Shown piece by piece: positions 10,809-21,674 of a stretch of DNA of 49,658 nucleotides (position 1 is the stretch's first letter; the number at the start of each line of letters is the position of its first letter). Made by a program: the position numbers and the translations under genes. The DNA is from Pleurotus djamor (lineage: Eukaryota > Basidiomycota > Agaricomycetes > Agaricales > Pleurotaceae). The DNA lies in NCBI GenBank assembly GCA_029747585.1, contig JAPEVF010000327.1:1-49658 (forward strand). The letters run 5' to 3'. The notes under the pieces were generated by a model, which saw only the letters and a program-made list of their open reading frames with translations, was not told the DNA's origin and made no database searches.

Positions 10809-13033
10809 GTAAGATATTTCACGATGGACAACTTGTGTTTGACGTCAACTCTTCCCCACTGCGATTTAGTCGACGGCATCGCGTACTGGGAACGAAACCA
10901 TACCGGTTATCAAGATTCATACACGGAGGATGCGGGTGGCTGGATGGTTTGACTATCCAGCGGCGTGAAACATTGGAAATCGACGTGGTGTTTTGTGGAC
11001 TCTACATGTGTGTTAGAACAGGATGTGCTGCGTCCAAGCTGCTGGGAATCGTACGAAGTATGTTCACGAAGGCTAGAAAGAGAACATGAGATCTAGCTAG
11101 AAACGGGGGAAAGACACAAAGTGAGAAAGGAAAGTAGAGTGATGGGAAAGCAAGATTGTGAACAGGATACAGACGAAGGGAGGAGTAATGTGCGAAAAGG
11201 AAATGTACGAAAAGTGGACGTGGACGGGATAGGTAACGAAGTCCTTCTGTGTAGAACGGTCGAATAGGCGGACGAGCTGGCATGGCGAGGCTGGTCCCAG
11301 AGTAGAGTATACGCTCCAAGGAATATGACCAGCCTCTCGGTTGCTCACGATGAAAGCGATGGTACACCCCCAAAAGGATCTCCTATTCTCGCTTCGAACT
11401 TTCGCTTCTCCGTTCGACGAGAAGCAGAGGCGCGTGAGCTGGCATCCACTTGACAAGTAGCGGAGCCTGAAAGAGGCGTTGGCGAAAATTTGAGTCATAC
11501 CGGCCGCGATGGCCAGGTTTGTATTATAGAGTCACTGCGAACACGGAGCCGACTCCCTTGATGTGAGTCTCTTGCGGGGAGGGAAATGGTCGCGCAGGTC
11601 GTAGTAATGTTGTCAACGGATAGATCGTTGGCGACAATCCCTAGTTCAGGTGAGCATTGACGTTGACCCCTGAAACAGAAGCAGGGACGTCAGCAACTGC
11701 TCCAAGTGAGAGAAAGAACGAGGACGCACGAGCATACTTGATAGAATCGTTTGGGAAGACTTTAGACGTTCAGCCCCCAACAGAACGGTTGACCCTCCCC
11801 CTCCCGTTGATACCCACATCCCTCCCACCATCGCCCCACGCGCGAACCGAACTTCATCGAAACAACGACGACTAATGCCAGGCCATGTCGGAGATCATCG
11901 TTCAACGTTCGACGGTCAGCCTATAGAGTGGAGAGCGCGCCCAAATCTGGCGTTCGCGGTTTGCGCAACGGCGCTGTCCCTTTTCGGTGACTGATGATGG
12001 GTAGGACGGCATGCACTGACTATAGGTGTATCAAGAGAGGATCACTGCGAAGAAACGGGAAGCACACACCATGAGCATGCGATAAAGGGACCTCAAGCAG
12101 CGAAATGGCAGGAGGTCTTGATTACGCAGAGTCTGATACACAATTGTTACACAGGTAAATCCAAGCCTAAGACAAGGTCTCAGCTACCGAGGAGAGGGAT
12201 AGAGTAGGTGACGTACTAGTGTTCTGATTCTGCGTCCAGTCACTGCCATCCAAGTAGCGCCGTTGACCTGGCGGTTTCCCTCCATCAGCCTCAGTCGGAG
12301 AGACACCATTTTCCTCGACATCAAACCGTAAACGTCGACTACTCCACAGGACACGAAAAAAGTGAGCCTTTTTCGAGCGAAGAATGATACTATTTGATTA
12401 CTTACGTTGACCGCAGAGCTCCCCGTCATTCATCACACCAGGGTTGCGTCCTCATGCCCGTTGGAATGGTATGCCATAATGCAGGCTGGCGATTATTTTG
12501 GGCTTGGTAAAGCCGTGAGTGCCTTCCCGTAGACTTCGTAAGCTTTTTTCCTGCTTTTTCAATTATAAATAGGGCGTTCCGAGTAGCCACAGCGATTGGG
12601 TGTTGAGAAATGTGTAGGCCAAGGTGGTGGATGGTCGGAGGTAAACGATAATAAGCGCCGACAGATAAATTTCACTTTGTTAAAGGAGCAATAGGGGGCT
12701 CCTCAAGGGGGTGCAAATTTGCAGTCGAGGAAGTGGATGGCAAGCATGGTAGGCATTCCAGCCAGAATTGCACTGAAACGAGTGGAGGATAACGTGGGCA
12801 ACTTTGACTCACACCCACTCCGGATCTAAGTATCAGAAAGTAGTGTAATTCGACTCGAGCCAGATGCGTCCTTACGCGTATGTGTTTGCTTTCCCTATGA
12901 GCAGATGTCCCCTTACCGAGTTTTTACATCAGGGAATGGAAGAGAGGAGGTGATCTAAACACAGCCATGGGAGTCTAATTTGCGGGGGGTACAACCACGA
13001 TCTTACCCCTTGTCCTTTACCTTGGTCTTGAAA
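10809..13033. other. 2.2 kb without a confident gene
   Basis: Possible exons exist but none joins into a recognisable protein. On the minus strand, 12430-12180 has a possible start exon (MNDGELCGQ) with a GTAAGT donor, and a downstream frame reading ADGGKPPGQRRYLDGSDW, but the two are in incompatible phases. On the plus strand a 72-codon frame at 11657-11875 and a short frame from 11875 (MPGHVGDHRSTFDGQPIEW) are isolated. The stretch 11100-11260, read on the minus strand, resembles 14390-14525 on the plus strand (CT-rich words such as TGTGTCTT). Confidence 0.35.
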
Positions 13034-14298
13034 ATGGTGCGTCTTCGCTAACATCTACGTTTCCTGGCTCATTCTGACACATAACTTAGTATGCGAGCTC
13101 GCTTCCCAACGAGATCTAGTCCCAAATACTCGAGGAAACACTCAACCGACGCACCCTCCTCCCTCTCCTATTTGTTTCAAAGCAGTTTTACCAAGACATT
13201 GTTCCCTTCCTCTATCAATCTATCCATCTCGTTGACCTCGGGGATCAAGATTACCTGTTCAAAGTCCTTCCCTGCACACCCATCTTCGTAAACCCTGTCG
13301 ACAATCTACTCCTTGCCCTCCACAGAAAGCCTCTTCTTGCATCGTACATCAGTTCTTTTGGATGGTCAAGATCGGCATCCTACCGTTTTACGGAAACAAC
13401 CTGTCGCACCCTCAAGCACATTTCTCCGTATTTATTTAGTCTAAAGCGCCTCTCCGTCGCTTCGCCCCCTGAGATCCGTATGGTCGATTTTCTGCGACGA
13501 CTACCGCAATCTGTGCAGCTGACGCACTTTGAAGTCAATTCCTCCAACCGCCTCTGGTGTAATGACGACCTTCGAGCTCTTATTCAACGATCACCGTCGC
13601 TCGAGGTGCTCGACATGCCATTACCCTCCTCTTCGACCGACGGTCCGGCTTGGATGAGCCTGGGGCGATTTCTCCCCAATCTACGGGAGCTCGAAGTATC
13701 GGCGTCGGTCTTCCATGCTTTCATGCCTCCATGGACGTCTTCGAAGCTGGAAAGTATCATCGTGGATTTTAGAATTGCTAGGGACACTGGAAATACCGCA
13801 CTTCACCATGATTATTTGGTCTTCAAAAATATTCGATACGTGCAGCTCAGTTTTGATCATCCCCAAGAACAACTTAGCTTTCAGAGACTCTTATCACAGC
13901 TGGATCGTGTCGAGTATCTGCGAATTACCGCGCCGATGGAGTTCACAGTACGTCTCGCGTTTTTTATTCTTATTCCTATCCGTCCTTACCTAGAGTATGC
14001 ACAACCCTTTCAGGAAGAAATTGTCCTCGAAATGCCTTCACAAAACCTCAAGTATCTCTTTTTCGGTTCCAAGCTTCTCCCCACTCGATATGCTTCCACC
14101 GTACCTAAATTATTCAAGAAATGTCCTTCTCTCGTGTTAGTGGATTTCACGCCTCATCACAATGGAGAATCGTGGTCGGCTGCTCGGACCTCTCGTCGAA
14201 ATCCACGAGGCATGAAAATGGTGACCAATAGAATACCGTCGGAATTGAGGTCGTGGTGGGAGCAGGTTGAACAGGAAGTAAGAGCTGAGAGTGTGTAG
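13034..14298 (+). pseudogene. F-box-like gene with one in-frame TAG in the F-box
   Basis: Proposed exons are 13034-13036, 13090-13947 and 14014-14298. The start codon alone forms the first exon, as in the paralogue at 24308-25709; the 53-nt intron after it holds a TAA, which supports splicing. The encoded start is MYASSLPNEI, then TAG at 13117-13119, then SQILEETLNRR. The paralogue reads LPNEVWSEIL, so a conserved Trp codon TGG has become TAG by one base. After that the frame is open for 371 codons, through LLPLLFVSKQFYQDIVPFLYQ to a C-terminal part with ELRSWWEQVEQEV. The second intron (66 nt, donor GTACGT) is a multiple of three and free of stops. Translation could start again only after the F-box. 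I call it a pseudogene, though one step away from function. Confidence 0.8.
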
Positions 14299-14492
14299 TA
14301 CTCTGCATTGTACACGTATTTGAAGGGAAGGATACCATTCGTTCGCTGCCTATTCTATCTGCTTGTATCATTCAGTGTTGGTACAGTACTCCACCCGGGA
14401 TCAAAGTCCTCTTCCTTCTGTACATATCCTCTTCACGACCTTGTTTCCTGCCAGTCTGCGAGTTTCTCATCTTTCATTTTTCATCTCTCCCT

Positions 14493-16351
14493 TCACTTGC
14501 TTGTGTCTTGCGCTTCGTTTTCCCGCTGACACACCCAACCACCCATGTCCTCCAAATGCCGCTCTCCACTGTACGGAGAATTTCGTATCAAGTACGATGT
14601 TCCATCGACTAGATTTAGATGGAAACGGTTAGATCTCGTTGGAAAGATACAGTAATACAGACACTTGACGAAATTACTCTACTCACCGCGAACCGCTTCA
14701 ACGTCGCCCCGGATCTCTCTCATTTCCCACCACGATTCGAAGACCTTTGGTTGGGAAATGCTGCACCTCTTCAACAGCCCAATCCCATCATACCCTCCGC
14801 TATGTGTAAGTCGCACATACCGATCAACGATGAATTCGGTCCCGGATGCTTCAAGCCTGGCGGGACGGACGTCTACGATGAGAAGGTTCGGATACGCATC
14901 CAAAAATCGTTTCGCGATGACGGAGTCTTCGTAGAATTGAGTCGAGGACAGGCAGATATACTTGAGTCCCTTGGAGGGGATATCTAAGAGAGCTTGCAGA
15001 GGGTATGTTTCGATTTTCTGAAGGCGAATCTATCTGAGAACCCATCTACGGCACGGTTACTTCAGGAAACTCACCGTCACACAAATAAGTTCTATATCGA
15101 GAAATTCCACGCGTTCGAGATCTCTTAACAGTGAGACAAATTGATCGTCTGGGATACAGGAGATATTCAACGTCCGTAAACGACGCACAATGTCCTCGTT
15201 ACTGAGAGGCCACATCATGATGGAGGTTTTCAGGACAATATGCTCAAGGGCAGGAAACTCGATTGAGCGGATTCGAGGAAACGCTTCGCGGTCGCAATGA
15301 AGTGTGTGGAGGTGAGGTAGGCCAGCGAAGCTGGGCGAGAATACTGTAATGACATGTACGGTAGCAACGGTCACGCGTAACGGGCCTCATTTTCTGTTGC
15401 CAAAATACTACCATGTCACGGCTGAAAATGGGGCCGTTGCTTTGGCCGGGGACCGTGACATGTTGCAATTTTTTCTGCCCTAGCAGGCTATAGGTGTCAA
15501 TTTGCAAGAATATCCTTATTTTCGTGTTCTGAATGGTTATCGTCAACTCACAAACTCAATTTTCAGAGGAGGGAACCCACAGTCACACCTTCCATCGCAA
15601 ACTCGGTTGCTCGATTGACTGGGTGTCACGGTAGTTTCCCCCACCGTTGCTTACCCAGATGCCTTCAAAATCGGTCACGCTGCGACCTGCCGTTGCTACC
15701 GTACATGTCATTACAGTATAATGCAGAGATCATCCCAGGTGACTTCCGTACAGGAAAGGTATTGTAGCAATCGTTGAGTTTGAAGGAAGGGGGTGAGCGA
15801 GGACTGAAATCTTCGTGAGCCGGAGATGAGATGCGTTAGCTGTATTGTTTTGGGGAGGGAACTGAGAACGCTGGATGGCGTTCCGAGGATTGGAGGGACA
15901 TATAATCGTTCGAGTTGGGTGAGGCATGCGAAAATGGCCTTGATAGTACGCCAATCTGATGGGGTGAGCCTTGGTTCCAATTCGTCGCCAATTGAGAACG
16001 TATGAATGGCCTTGGAAAGGCCTACGCTTCCTGAGAGAGCGACCCGGAGATCAGAAAGGCGACAACGGGTCAATATCGTCGATGGGGTGTGTTTTTGTAC
16101 TGGACTTTGATCGGATTCGGTGAGATAGAGAGATCCATAGAGGATGGGAGCGTAGATGGAGTAGAGTAAACGGGAAACAAGGAGGAGATGCATGATGGGT
16201 CGGCGATCTTGGAGGTTGTTGGTGTAATCGGTGAGGATCAGCTGAAGGATTTCAGGCGGGAGCTGACAGATAAGTAGTTGGTTGTAGCCTCTTCCAACGC
16301 GTTTTTTTGGATTGAGCGCACCTGTGCATATGTCTGAGTCTGCTTCTCCAT
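14493..16351 (-). pseudogene. F-box-like gene split by a 373 bp MITE
   Basis: Proposed exons, read on the minus strand, are 16351-16322, 16262-15075 (holding the insertion), 15029-14687 and 14608-14493. Without the insertion the protein has 433 residues and exon 2 has 813 nt, exactly as in the paralogue at 21675-23055. The leader MEKQTQTYAQ joins the F-box LPPEILQLILTDYTN, which ends LLLVSRLLYSIYAPILYGS. Before the element the frame reads WDDLCII, and after it FSPSFAGLPHLHTLHC; the paralogue reads WDDLQNIFSPSF without a break. The element brings a TAA at its edge, so the protein would end about 180 residues in, after the F-box. The third exon keeps FESWWEMREIRGD, and the last gives VDGTSYLIRN and a longer tail than the paralogues. 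Everything but the insertion is intact. Confidence 0.85.
15344..15716. mobile_element. MITE with 27 bp perfect terminal inverted repeats and TA target duplication
   Basis: The element starts CTGTAATGACATGTACGG and ends with the reverse complement of the same sequence; the inverted repeats match perfectly for 27 bases. TA flanks both ends (15342-15343 and 15717-15718). Removing the element and one TA gives a host sequence of the same length as the paralogous gene at this point, so the insertion site is exact. It holds no transposase frame, so it is non-autonomous; the TA duplication suggests a Tc1/mariner-like source. Inside, a 10 bp inverted pair (CATGTCACGG at 15412-15421, CCGTGACATG at 15453-15462) can form a hairpin, and CCGTTGCT occurs three times. 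Perfect termini suggest recent insertion. Confidence 0.92.
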
Positions 16352-16545
16352 TGGACGCGGAGGATAAAGCGACATTCTAGCGAATGACGGCAAGACGAAA
16401 GAAATGAAAGTGACAAAGACTTGGCGAAGAGATATGACGCTCCTATTCCTTGAGCGCTGATCACCAGGGGAACTCCTTGGCCTTATCACTAATCCTCATC
16501 TGAATCGAGTAACTTGAAGTCGACGCCCATCCGCGAGCAAGAACA

Positions 16546-17863
16546 ATGTCCAACCACCTCCGTATATCCGGTAACGTACCAACTCCGAGTCCACTATCAT
16601 GACTTACTCTGATTGCCATATAGCATCGGGACCAAATCTCCCACAAGAAATCCTCGTAAAAGTCATCTCCCACATTGACGACAGATCCTCGCTGCACCCT
16701 CTTCTCCTCGTTTCATGGGGGACCTATCATCTTACTGTCCCCGCTCTCTACGAAAGTATCGCGATCGCCCTAAATCCCGCTNAAAATTCCCACCTTGGAT
16801 ATCCTAACCGTCGTCATCGATCGCTCACGCGTTCCGCAACTTCTTAGCACATTGGAAACCCAAGAATCCACAGGACGGAGAGTAGGAGAATCAGCGAAAA
16901 CGCTCCTCCTACTCACAGGACAGCATGATACCGCCATATTTGACAGAACAGCATCCGTCCTCTTGAAAGATGTCGGCTCCCTACTCCGCCACTTAGTCAA
17001 TCTCAAACAGCTATACATACCCTCTCTCACAAGACGTGACGGTGATTTACAGGAGATTATCCCTACTTCGCTCCGCCTAACCCACTTGACCATCTTATCC
17101 GCGGATTACGACGAAATAATGGGAGTTCTTCAAAGCCACCCATCGCTACAAGTCGTCTGCGTGAAGCCACTTGCCTCCCGTCTATGCAAGAACAAGGATA
17201 CCCTGATGTTGCCCCACCTGGTATCGTTTTCGGGTCCGATGAGCATGTGGGATTGCCTCTCCCCCGAAATGTCGCCCATTCGATACCTCACCACGCACAT
17301 AACCCGTCCCCCTCCTTTGAACCATCCACTTCTTCCAACAATCCAGAACCTCACAGTAGTGCTCATGTACGACATGCACACATCAACCATCCTGTCTCAG
17401 CTCCAACGGGTCCAGTACCTGCGTCTTTCGATTGCATTCATGTCGGTGTGTCTCAGTGTCTACTTACCCTCTCTGATGCCATTACCATATCCACTGAAGT
17501 CTCGCTGATATATACCTGAATGACCAGGGTACAATCGAGGAACTCACTGAGAACATCAAGAAAATCCCTTCATCCTCCCTCAAATACCTCGCCGTCACCA
17601 TCCGACAACAGTCAAACCCCGAATCCATCCATTCAGCCTTCGAATCCCTCTTCGCCGCGATTCCGTCCCTCTTTGTGATTGACATAACCGAGCAGATACC
17701 AAGTAGCGGTACTCCAATACTTACACGACTCGTACGGCAGGACATGGCGTCGCCAGCAGCAAATATTGTAGACGAGGTTGTGGTGGAGGGGCTTTCGAGG
17801 TCTTGGTATGGGGTTGATCAGTATGCTGAACGGGTAATGGTGATGGAGACAGATGATGTGTAA
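16546..17863 (+). CDS. F-box-like protein, interrupted by an unresolved base
   Basis: Proposed exons are 16546-16570, 16624-17445 and 17528-17863. The start MSNHLRISASGPN joins LPQEILVKVISHIDD; an unspliced start at 16599 in the same frame is the alternative. The F-box-like domain ends HPLLLVSWGTYHLTVPALYE. At 16782 the sequence has an N, and the frame changes there from LNPA to KIPTLDILTVVIDRS, so the frameshift is probably a sequencing or assembly fault rather than a mutation. The leucine-rich part includes LVNLKQLYIPSL, and the last exon starts GTIEELTENIKKIP and ends ERVMVMETDDV. It lacks the WWE motif of the other paralogues, so it belongs to another branch. It diverges from the MITE-bearing gene, with 194 bases between the start codons. 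Confidence 0.72.
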
Positions 17864-20296
17864 AGAGTCACGACATGTCAAAACATGAGCAGTAACCTGT
17901 GTTCTTCTCGTCTTCGTACCATGGTGGGGAATTCATGTCACCAGACCAGGAAACAGATAGCATGGGGGAAAGTAAGTACATCCGGATGGAGTAGCAAAAG
18001 CCGGTACAGCAAGTAAAGGAGGGATGGAAGTAAGGTAGACGTAACCACTAGCACAGTGCGAGAGTATGAATAGTTCACCTGGTCGACACGAACACATTCA
18101 AGGTAATCAAGACCGGACCTCGGAGCATCTCCCCTTATGTATTCCGCCAACACGATCTCCGCAACTCGCTCGACGGAGTGCAGAGTGCATCTTCTCCATG
18201 GTCAACTATAGACGATCTCGAATTCGCCGCCTTTCGAAGCTGAATAGCGGGACGAAGCCGCCCAGACGCGAAGATGACAGGTTTGAATGGTAGTAGAAAG
18301 GCGCATCCATGGTGGAGAGTCGGATGCCCCTTGTGTATGGTGACGGTGGTGTGTATTGCGTATTGTCGAATGCGTAGCATCGCCGGGTGGAAGCATATCG
18401 GGGTCGACGTGGAGCTGTCCTCTTCTTCCAATCCTCTTTCCAGTCTCTCCCTTCACCATGACCTCCTGAACCGCCAAGGAAAGCACTTCGGTGACGAGTG
18501 CCATGTACAGAGGGAGCTCCACCTGCGTCTTCATCGTCCCCTTCGCCACCTCCCGCAGTCTACTCGCCCTTGATCCAACCCCAAGCTCCCATGCACAAGC
18601 TCCGAGAGAGTTAGTATCCCCTCATCCGCGAACAGAAACGTTGCGTCCTAGGCTGACAGCCCACGACAACCTGTATGCGGGTGCGATGTGTGGTGGGGAT
18701 GTGGTGATGACATCGATGGGATCAAATCGAACAGCACCTGGCGTTGGCCTGCTCTCATCGCGGTCGCCATGGAGCGACAGAAAGGTTCCACACATGGCAA
18801 AAAGTCGATATCATACGGGAGAAGAGTACGGTCTTCGAAAAGGCTCGGTAGCGCAGTTTGTGCGTGAAGGGGACGATGTTGGGGTCCTATGAGATAGAGG
18901 TGATGTGAGGATTGAGGTAGGTAGTGAACAAGGGAAGAAGACGCACGCAAGGTCAAACGTTAAACGTCACGGGGGTATTGGATCCGCATACGGTGGCGAG
19001 TAGTCGATTGAGCATCGTCATCACGGCCTCTCCAGAAAGCACCCCAGAGAAGAGCCAACACGTCGTTGGGACATAGCTTGAGAAAGCGACGAGTGCAATG
19101 GTATGCAACCGATTTGCCCAATGACGGAGAACCTGTTCCCATCATCCCCGCGCCCAAAACCCGGACCAATATCTCATACCAGCAAAGTCGCAGCCGGGTG
19201 GTCGACCACAGCGATGTAAAGGTGGAGTGGGACAACGCCCATCATATTGAAAGGCATTTACTTGGAGGGCCTGGGGTAGGTTCGACTGGGACTGCAAGTC
19301 ACGAATGGCAGCGATGGAGGGACCAGTGAACAAGAACATCTAGGTTTGATGTCGTTGGCACATCGTGATCGGCTGAGTTCGTGGCGTTCTGACGGGGTCG
19401 ACAGGAATCGAAGCCTTGAATTGTGGGGCTAAAGGCGGCAAATCCAACGGAACGGTTGGGACCGGGGTCAAAGCTCCAGGTAAGTAGGTTCCGTCAGTGT
19501 TGCACCGGCCAGAGGTTCCTTGTCTAGCCGTCCGAGATGGAAGGACGCCACGAAGGAGATAAGTACAGTAAAAGCGCGACGTTGTAGGAACACTCACCAG
19601 GCAAGGATCTAAAAGAGTCGAAGCCATCTTCGATTCATCCCCTCGCCACTCGTATCCACCATCTAACGTGTCCAACCCCCCAAAATCAGCTTCTCTGCAC
19701 AGAAAGGCGTCTCCGTGGATGTCGCTTTGAAGCTTGTGTGAATGAGAGTGAAATCGAGGTTGAAGTCCACGACCCACTGGTCTAAGGCGATGAAGAGACA
19801 AGAAAAGTGGTNAAATGTGGCGTCGAGAGCGAAAGATGAGAGAATAATCACCAATCATGACGGAACCCATAGCGTTTGACACATATCGCGACAACACTGG
19901 TGCCTCCAGATGTGCTCTTTTATGAGAGCACGGAGGGCCTGGTCACCTCTTGGGGCGAGGAGTTTCAGAGCCAAGAATCGGTACCGCTGAGATACATCTC
20001 AAGCCAAATGATAGCCTAAAAAACCAGAAATAAAAGCGTCGTCCATTAGGTAGAAAATACAAATGTGCTTACGGGCTGCGCATCCCCTAGCGTCGCGGGT
20101 GTCTGTTCCCTCGTCGTTGGAAAAGAGGAGGGAGGGAAACAGGCAGTCTCGGGTGTTGATATTGTGTTGTTCGAGGAGATGACGGTGTTCAAAATGGTTC
20201 AAGTTGACGCGTCATCCTCTCACGTGGACGTTAGGAGGTGGCTCATCGACCCCTAATTTGAATTTTCGGATATGAGCGAGTTTCTACCTAACCACC
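17864..20296 (-). other. Unidentified coding-like exons on the minus strand
   Basis: I could not name a family. Coding-like pieces, in minus-strand order, are CLFPSLLFSNDEGTDTRDAR (before a GTAAGC donor near 20070), LKLLAPRGDQALRALIKEH (near 19930), SDIHGDAFLCREADFGG (near 19700), TYLPGALTPVPTVPLDLPPL (near 19450), then two joined exons across a GTATGA intron near 19187: GVVPLHLYIAVVDHPAATLL with VLRHWANRLHTIALVAFSSY, hydrophobic, and finally PGAVRFDPIDVITTSPPHIA near 18720 and KTQVELPLYMALVTEVL near 18510. No single start-to-stop path could be built, and an N lies at 19812. It could be one or two multi-exon genes, possibly decayed. Confidence 0.35.
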
Positions 20297-21389
20297 ATGT
20301 CCAAGTTCATCGAACTCAACGATTCTGAATCCCAAGCTTCGAATTCAGAGTCCTCGAATCTTCGAACACCAGAGCTGCCCACAGAACTGTGGATCCCCAT
20401 CCTGCATGAGGTCGGAAATCCTCATCGTGTTGACCTCAGGGCTCTCCCTCTCGTCTGCCGTCGCCTATACTACTTAGCGACTCCGTTACTCTACGAGCAC
20501 ATTAGTCCGAAGCCTTGGATCTCAAAATGGATCCTTCCATCTCTGGTCTCAAACTCGCACCTTCAGCATACCACCCAATTCGAAGCCATCGTTGGTGAAG
20601 GACACTTGTATTCCTCGATTTCGACTATACTTTCAGCGATGAAGAACCTGAAAAGGATGTCGCTGGCGCTGCTTTCATTCAATCGATTTCCGCTTGCATC
20701 CATCCCTACGCTTACTCACTTCGCCCTTACTTCTGACTGCCCGAAAGACATACTCTGCAGTTTCCTTTCCGCACAACCATTCCTCGAATTCTTGGAATTG
20801 AGCATCCCATCGGCTCCTAGAATCAATGTACCAGAGAATGCGCTGATGAATATCAAGACATTCATCGGACCACGAGAAATATTGGTATCCATGGCGCAAG
20901 GGAGACGAATCGAGCATTTCGATAGTGAATGCTCGTATACAACCGACTTTCCGGCCGCTGAATCCCGTCATCTGCGCTCACTAAAAGACACGATATGTAT
21001 CTGCCCGATCATGGGGCTCCTTGATAACATTGAATATCTGGATTTCACAGCAAGGTCAACGGAAGAGGTTCGCATCGTCTCGGATCTCCACAAGCATGAT
21101 TACTCACCTCCGTACCGTTCCACAGCTTGATAGTTTCCTCGACCGTTGTAGTTCAATCCCATCGGTCAAGCTTCGATGCATCTGCCTGGGAGCTCCGCAA
21201 CCAATCTCGCTACCATGCGCAAGAACACTATTCAATCTCTTCCCTCGACTCGAGGTGGTTGGTTACATCACCTACAGGTACCTTGAGCGAGATTTCCACC
21301 ATTGTACTCGCGATTGCAACGTTGAAACAAAGGTGGTCGTACCTGAGAGGCGGCTATGGGATCACTGGTGGACTGATTTGCGCTTGTGA
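20297..21389 (+). CDS. F-box-like protein, ELPTELW type (pairs with 45612-46716)
   Basis: Proposed exons are 20297-21067 and 21126-21389, with a 58-nt intron (GTTCGC to CACAG): 344 residues. The polar N-terminus MSKFIELNDSESQ leads to the F-box-like domain at about residues 27-75 (ELPTELWIPILHEV, then LRALPLVCRRLYYLATPLLY). A leucine-rich middle part with LSAMKNLKRMSLALLSFNRF follows. The second exon starts LDSFLDRCSSIP and ends RRLWDHWWTDLRL. The paralogue at 45612-46716 has exons of exactly the same lengths (771 and 264 nt) despite many amino-acid differences, which suggests selection or gene conversion. It is convergent with the next F-box gene, with 285 bases between the stop codons. SCF adaptor role is inferred from the F-box. 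Confidence 0.85.
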
Positions 21390-21674
21390 TAGGTGGGTAC
21401 TCGGTGACATATTGAAATCCACGTCTTCTGACTTGGAATCTGGACGGTTTAGAGTAGATGATTTCAACGGGTATAAACGACGAATGTGGGGCCGGCAAGC
21501 ATTAAGTTCTACCTCAGAGTATATAGAATGTCAACAAACGGTTCATTTCCGACGACACGCCTTTCTATCCTCAATCATGATGACAAAAGACTTGGGTCTG
21601 TTTTAGAGTACATGTCACTTGCTCGCGAGCCCTTCGGCTACTCTACTCAATCCATGACCCTCCCGCATGCCCTC

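Noticed and set aside
13480..14298. A single open frame of 272 codons suggested an intact gene without introns
   Set aside because: The frame passes through a 66 nt intron that is a multiple of three and free of stops; the F-box part upstream is in the same frame but closed off by the TAG at 13117. Paralogues have an intron at the same place.
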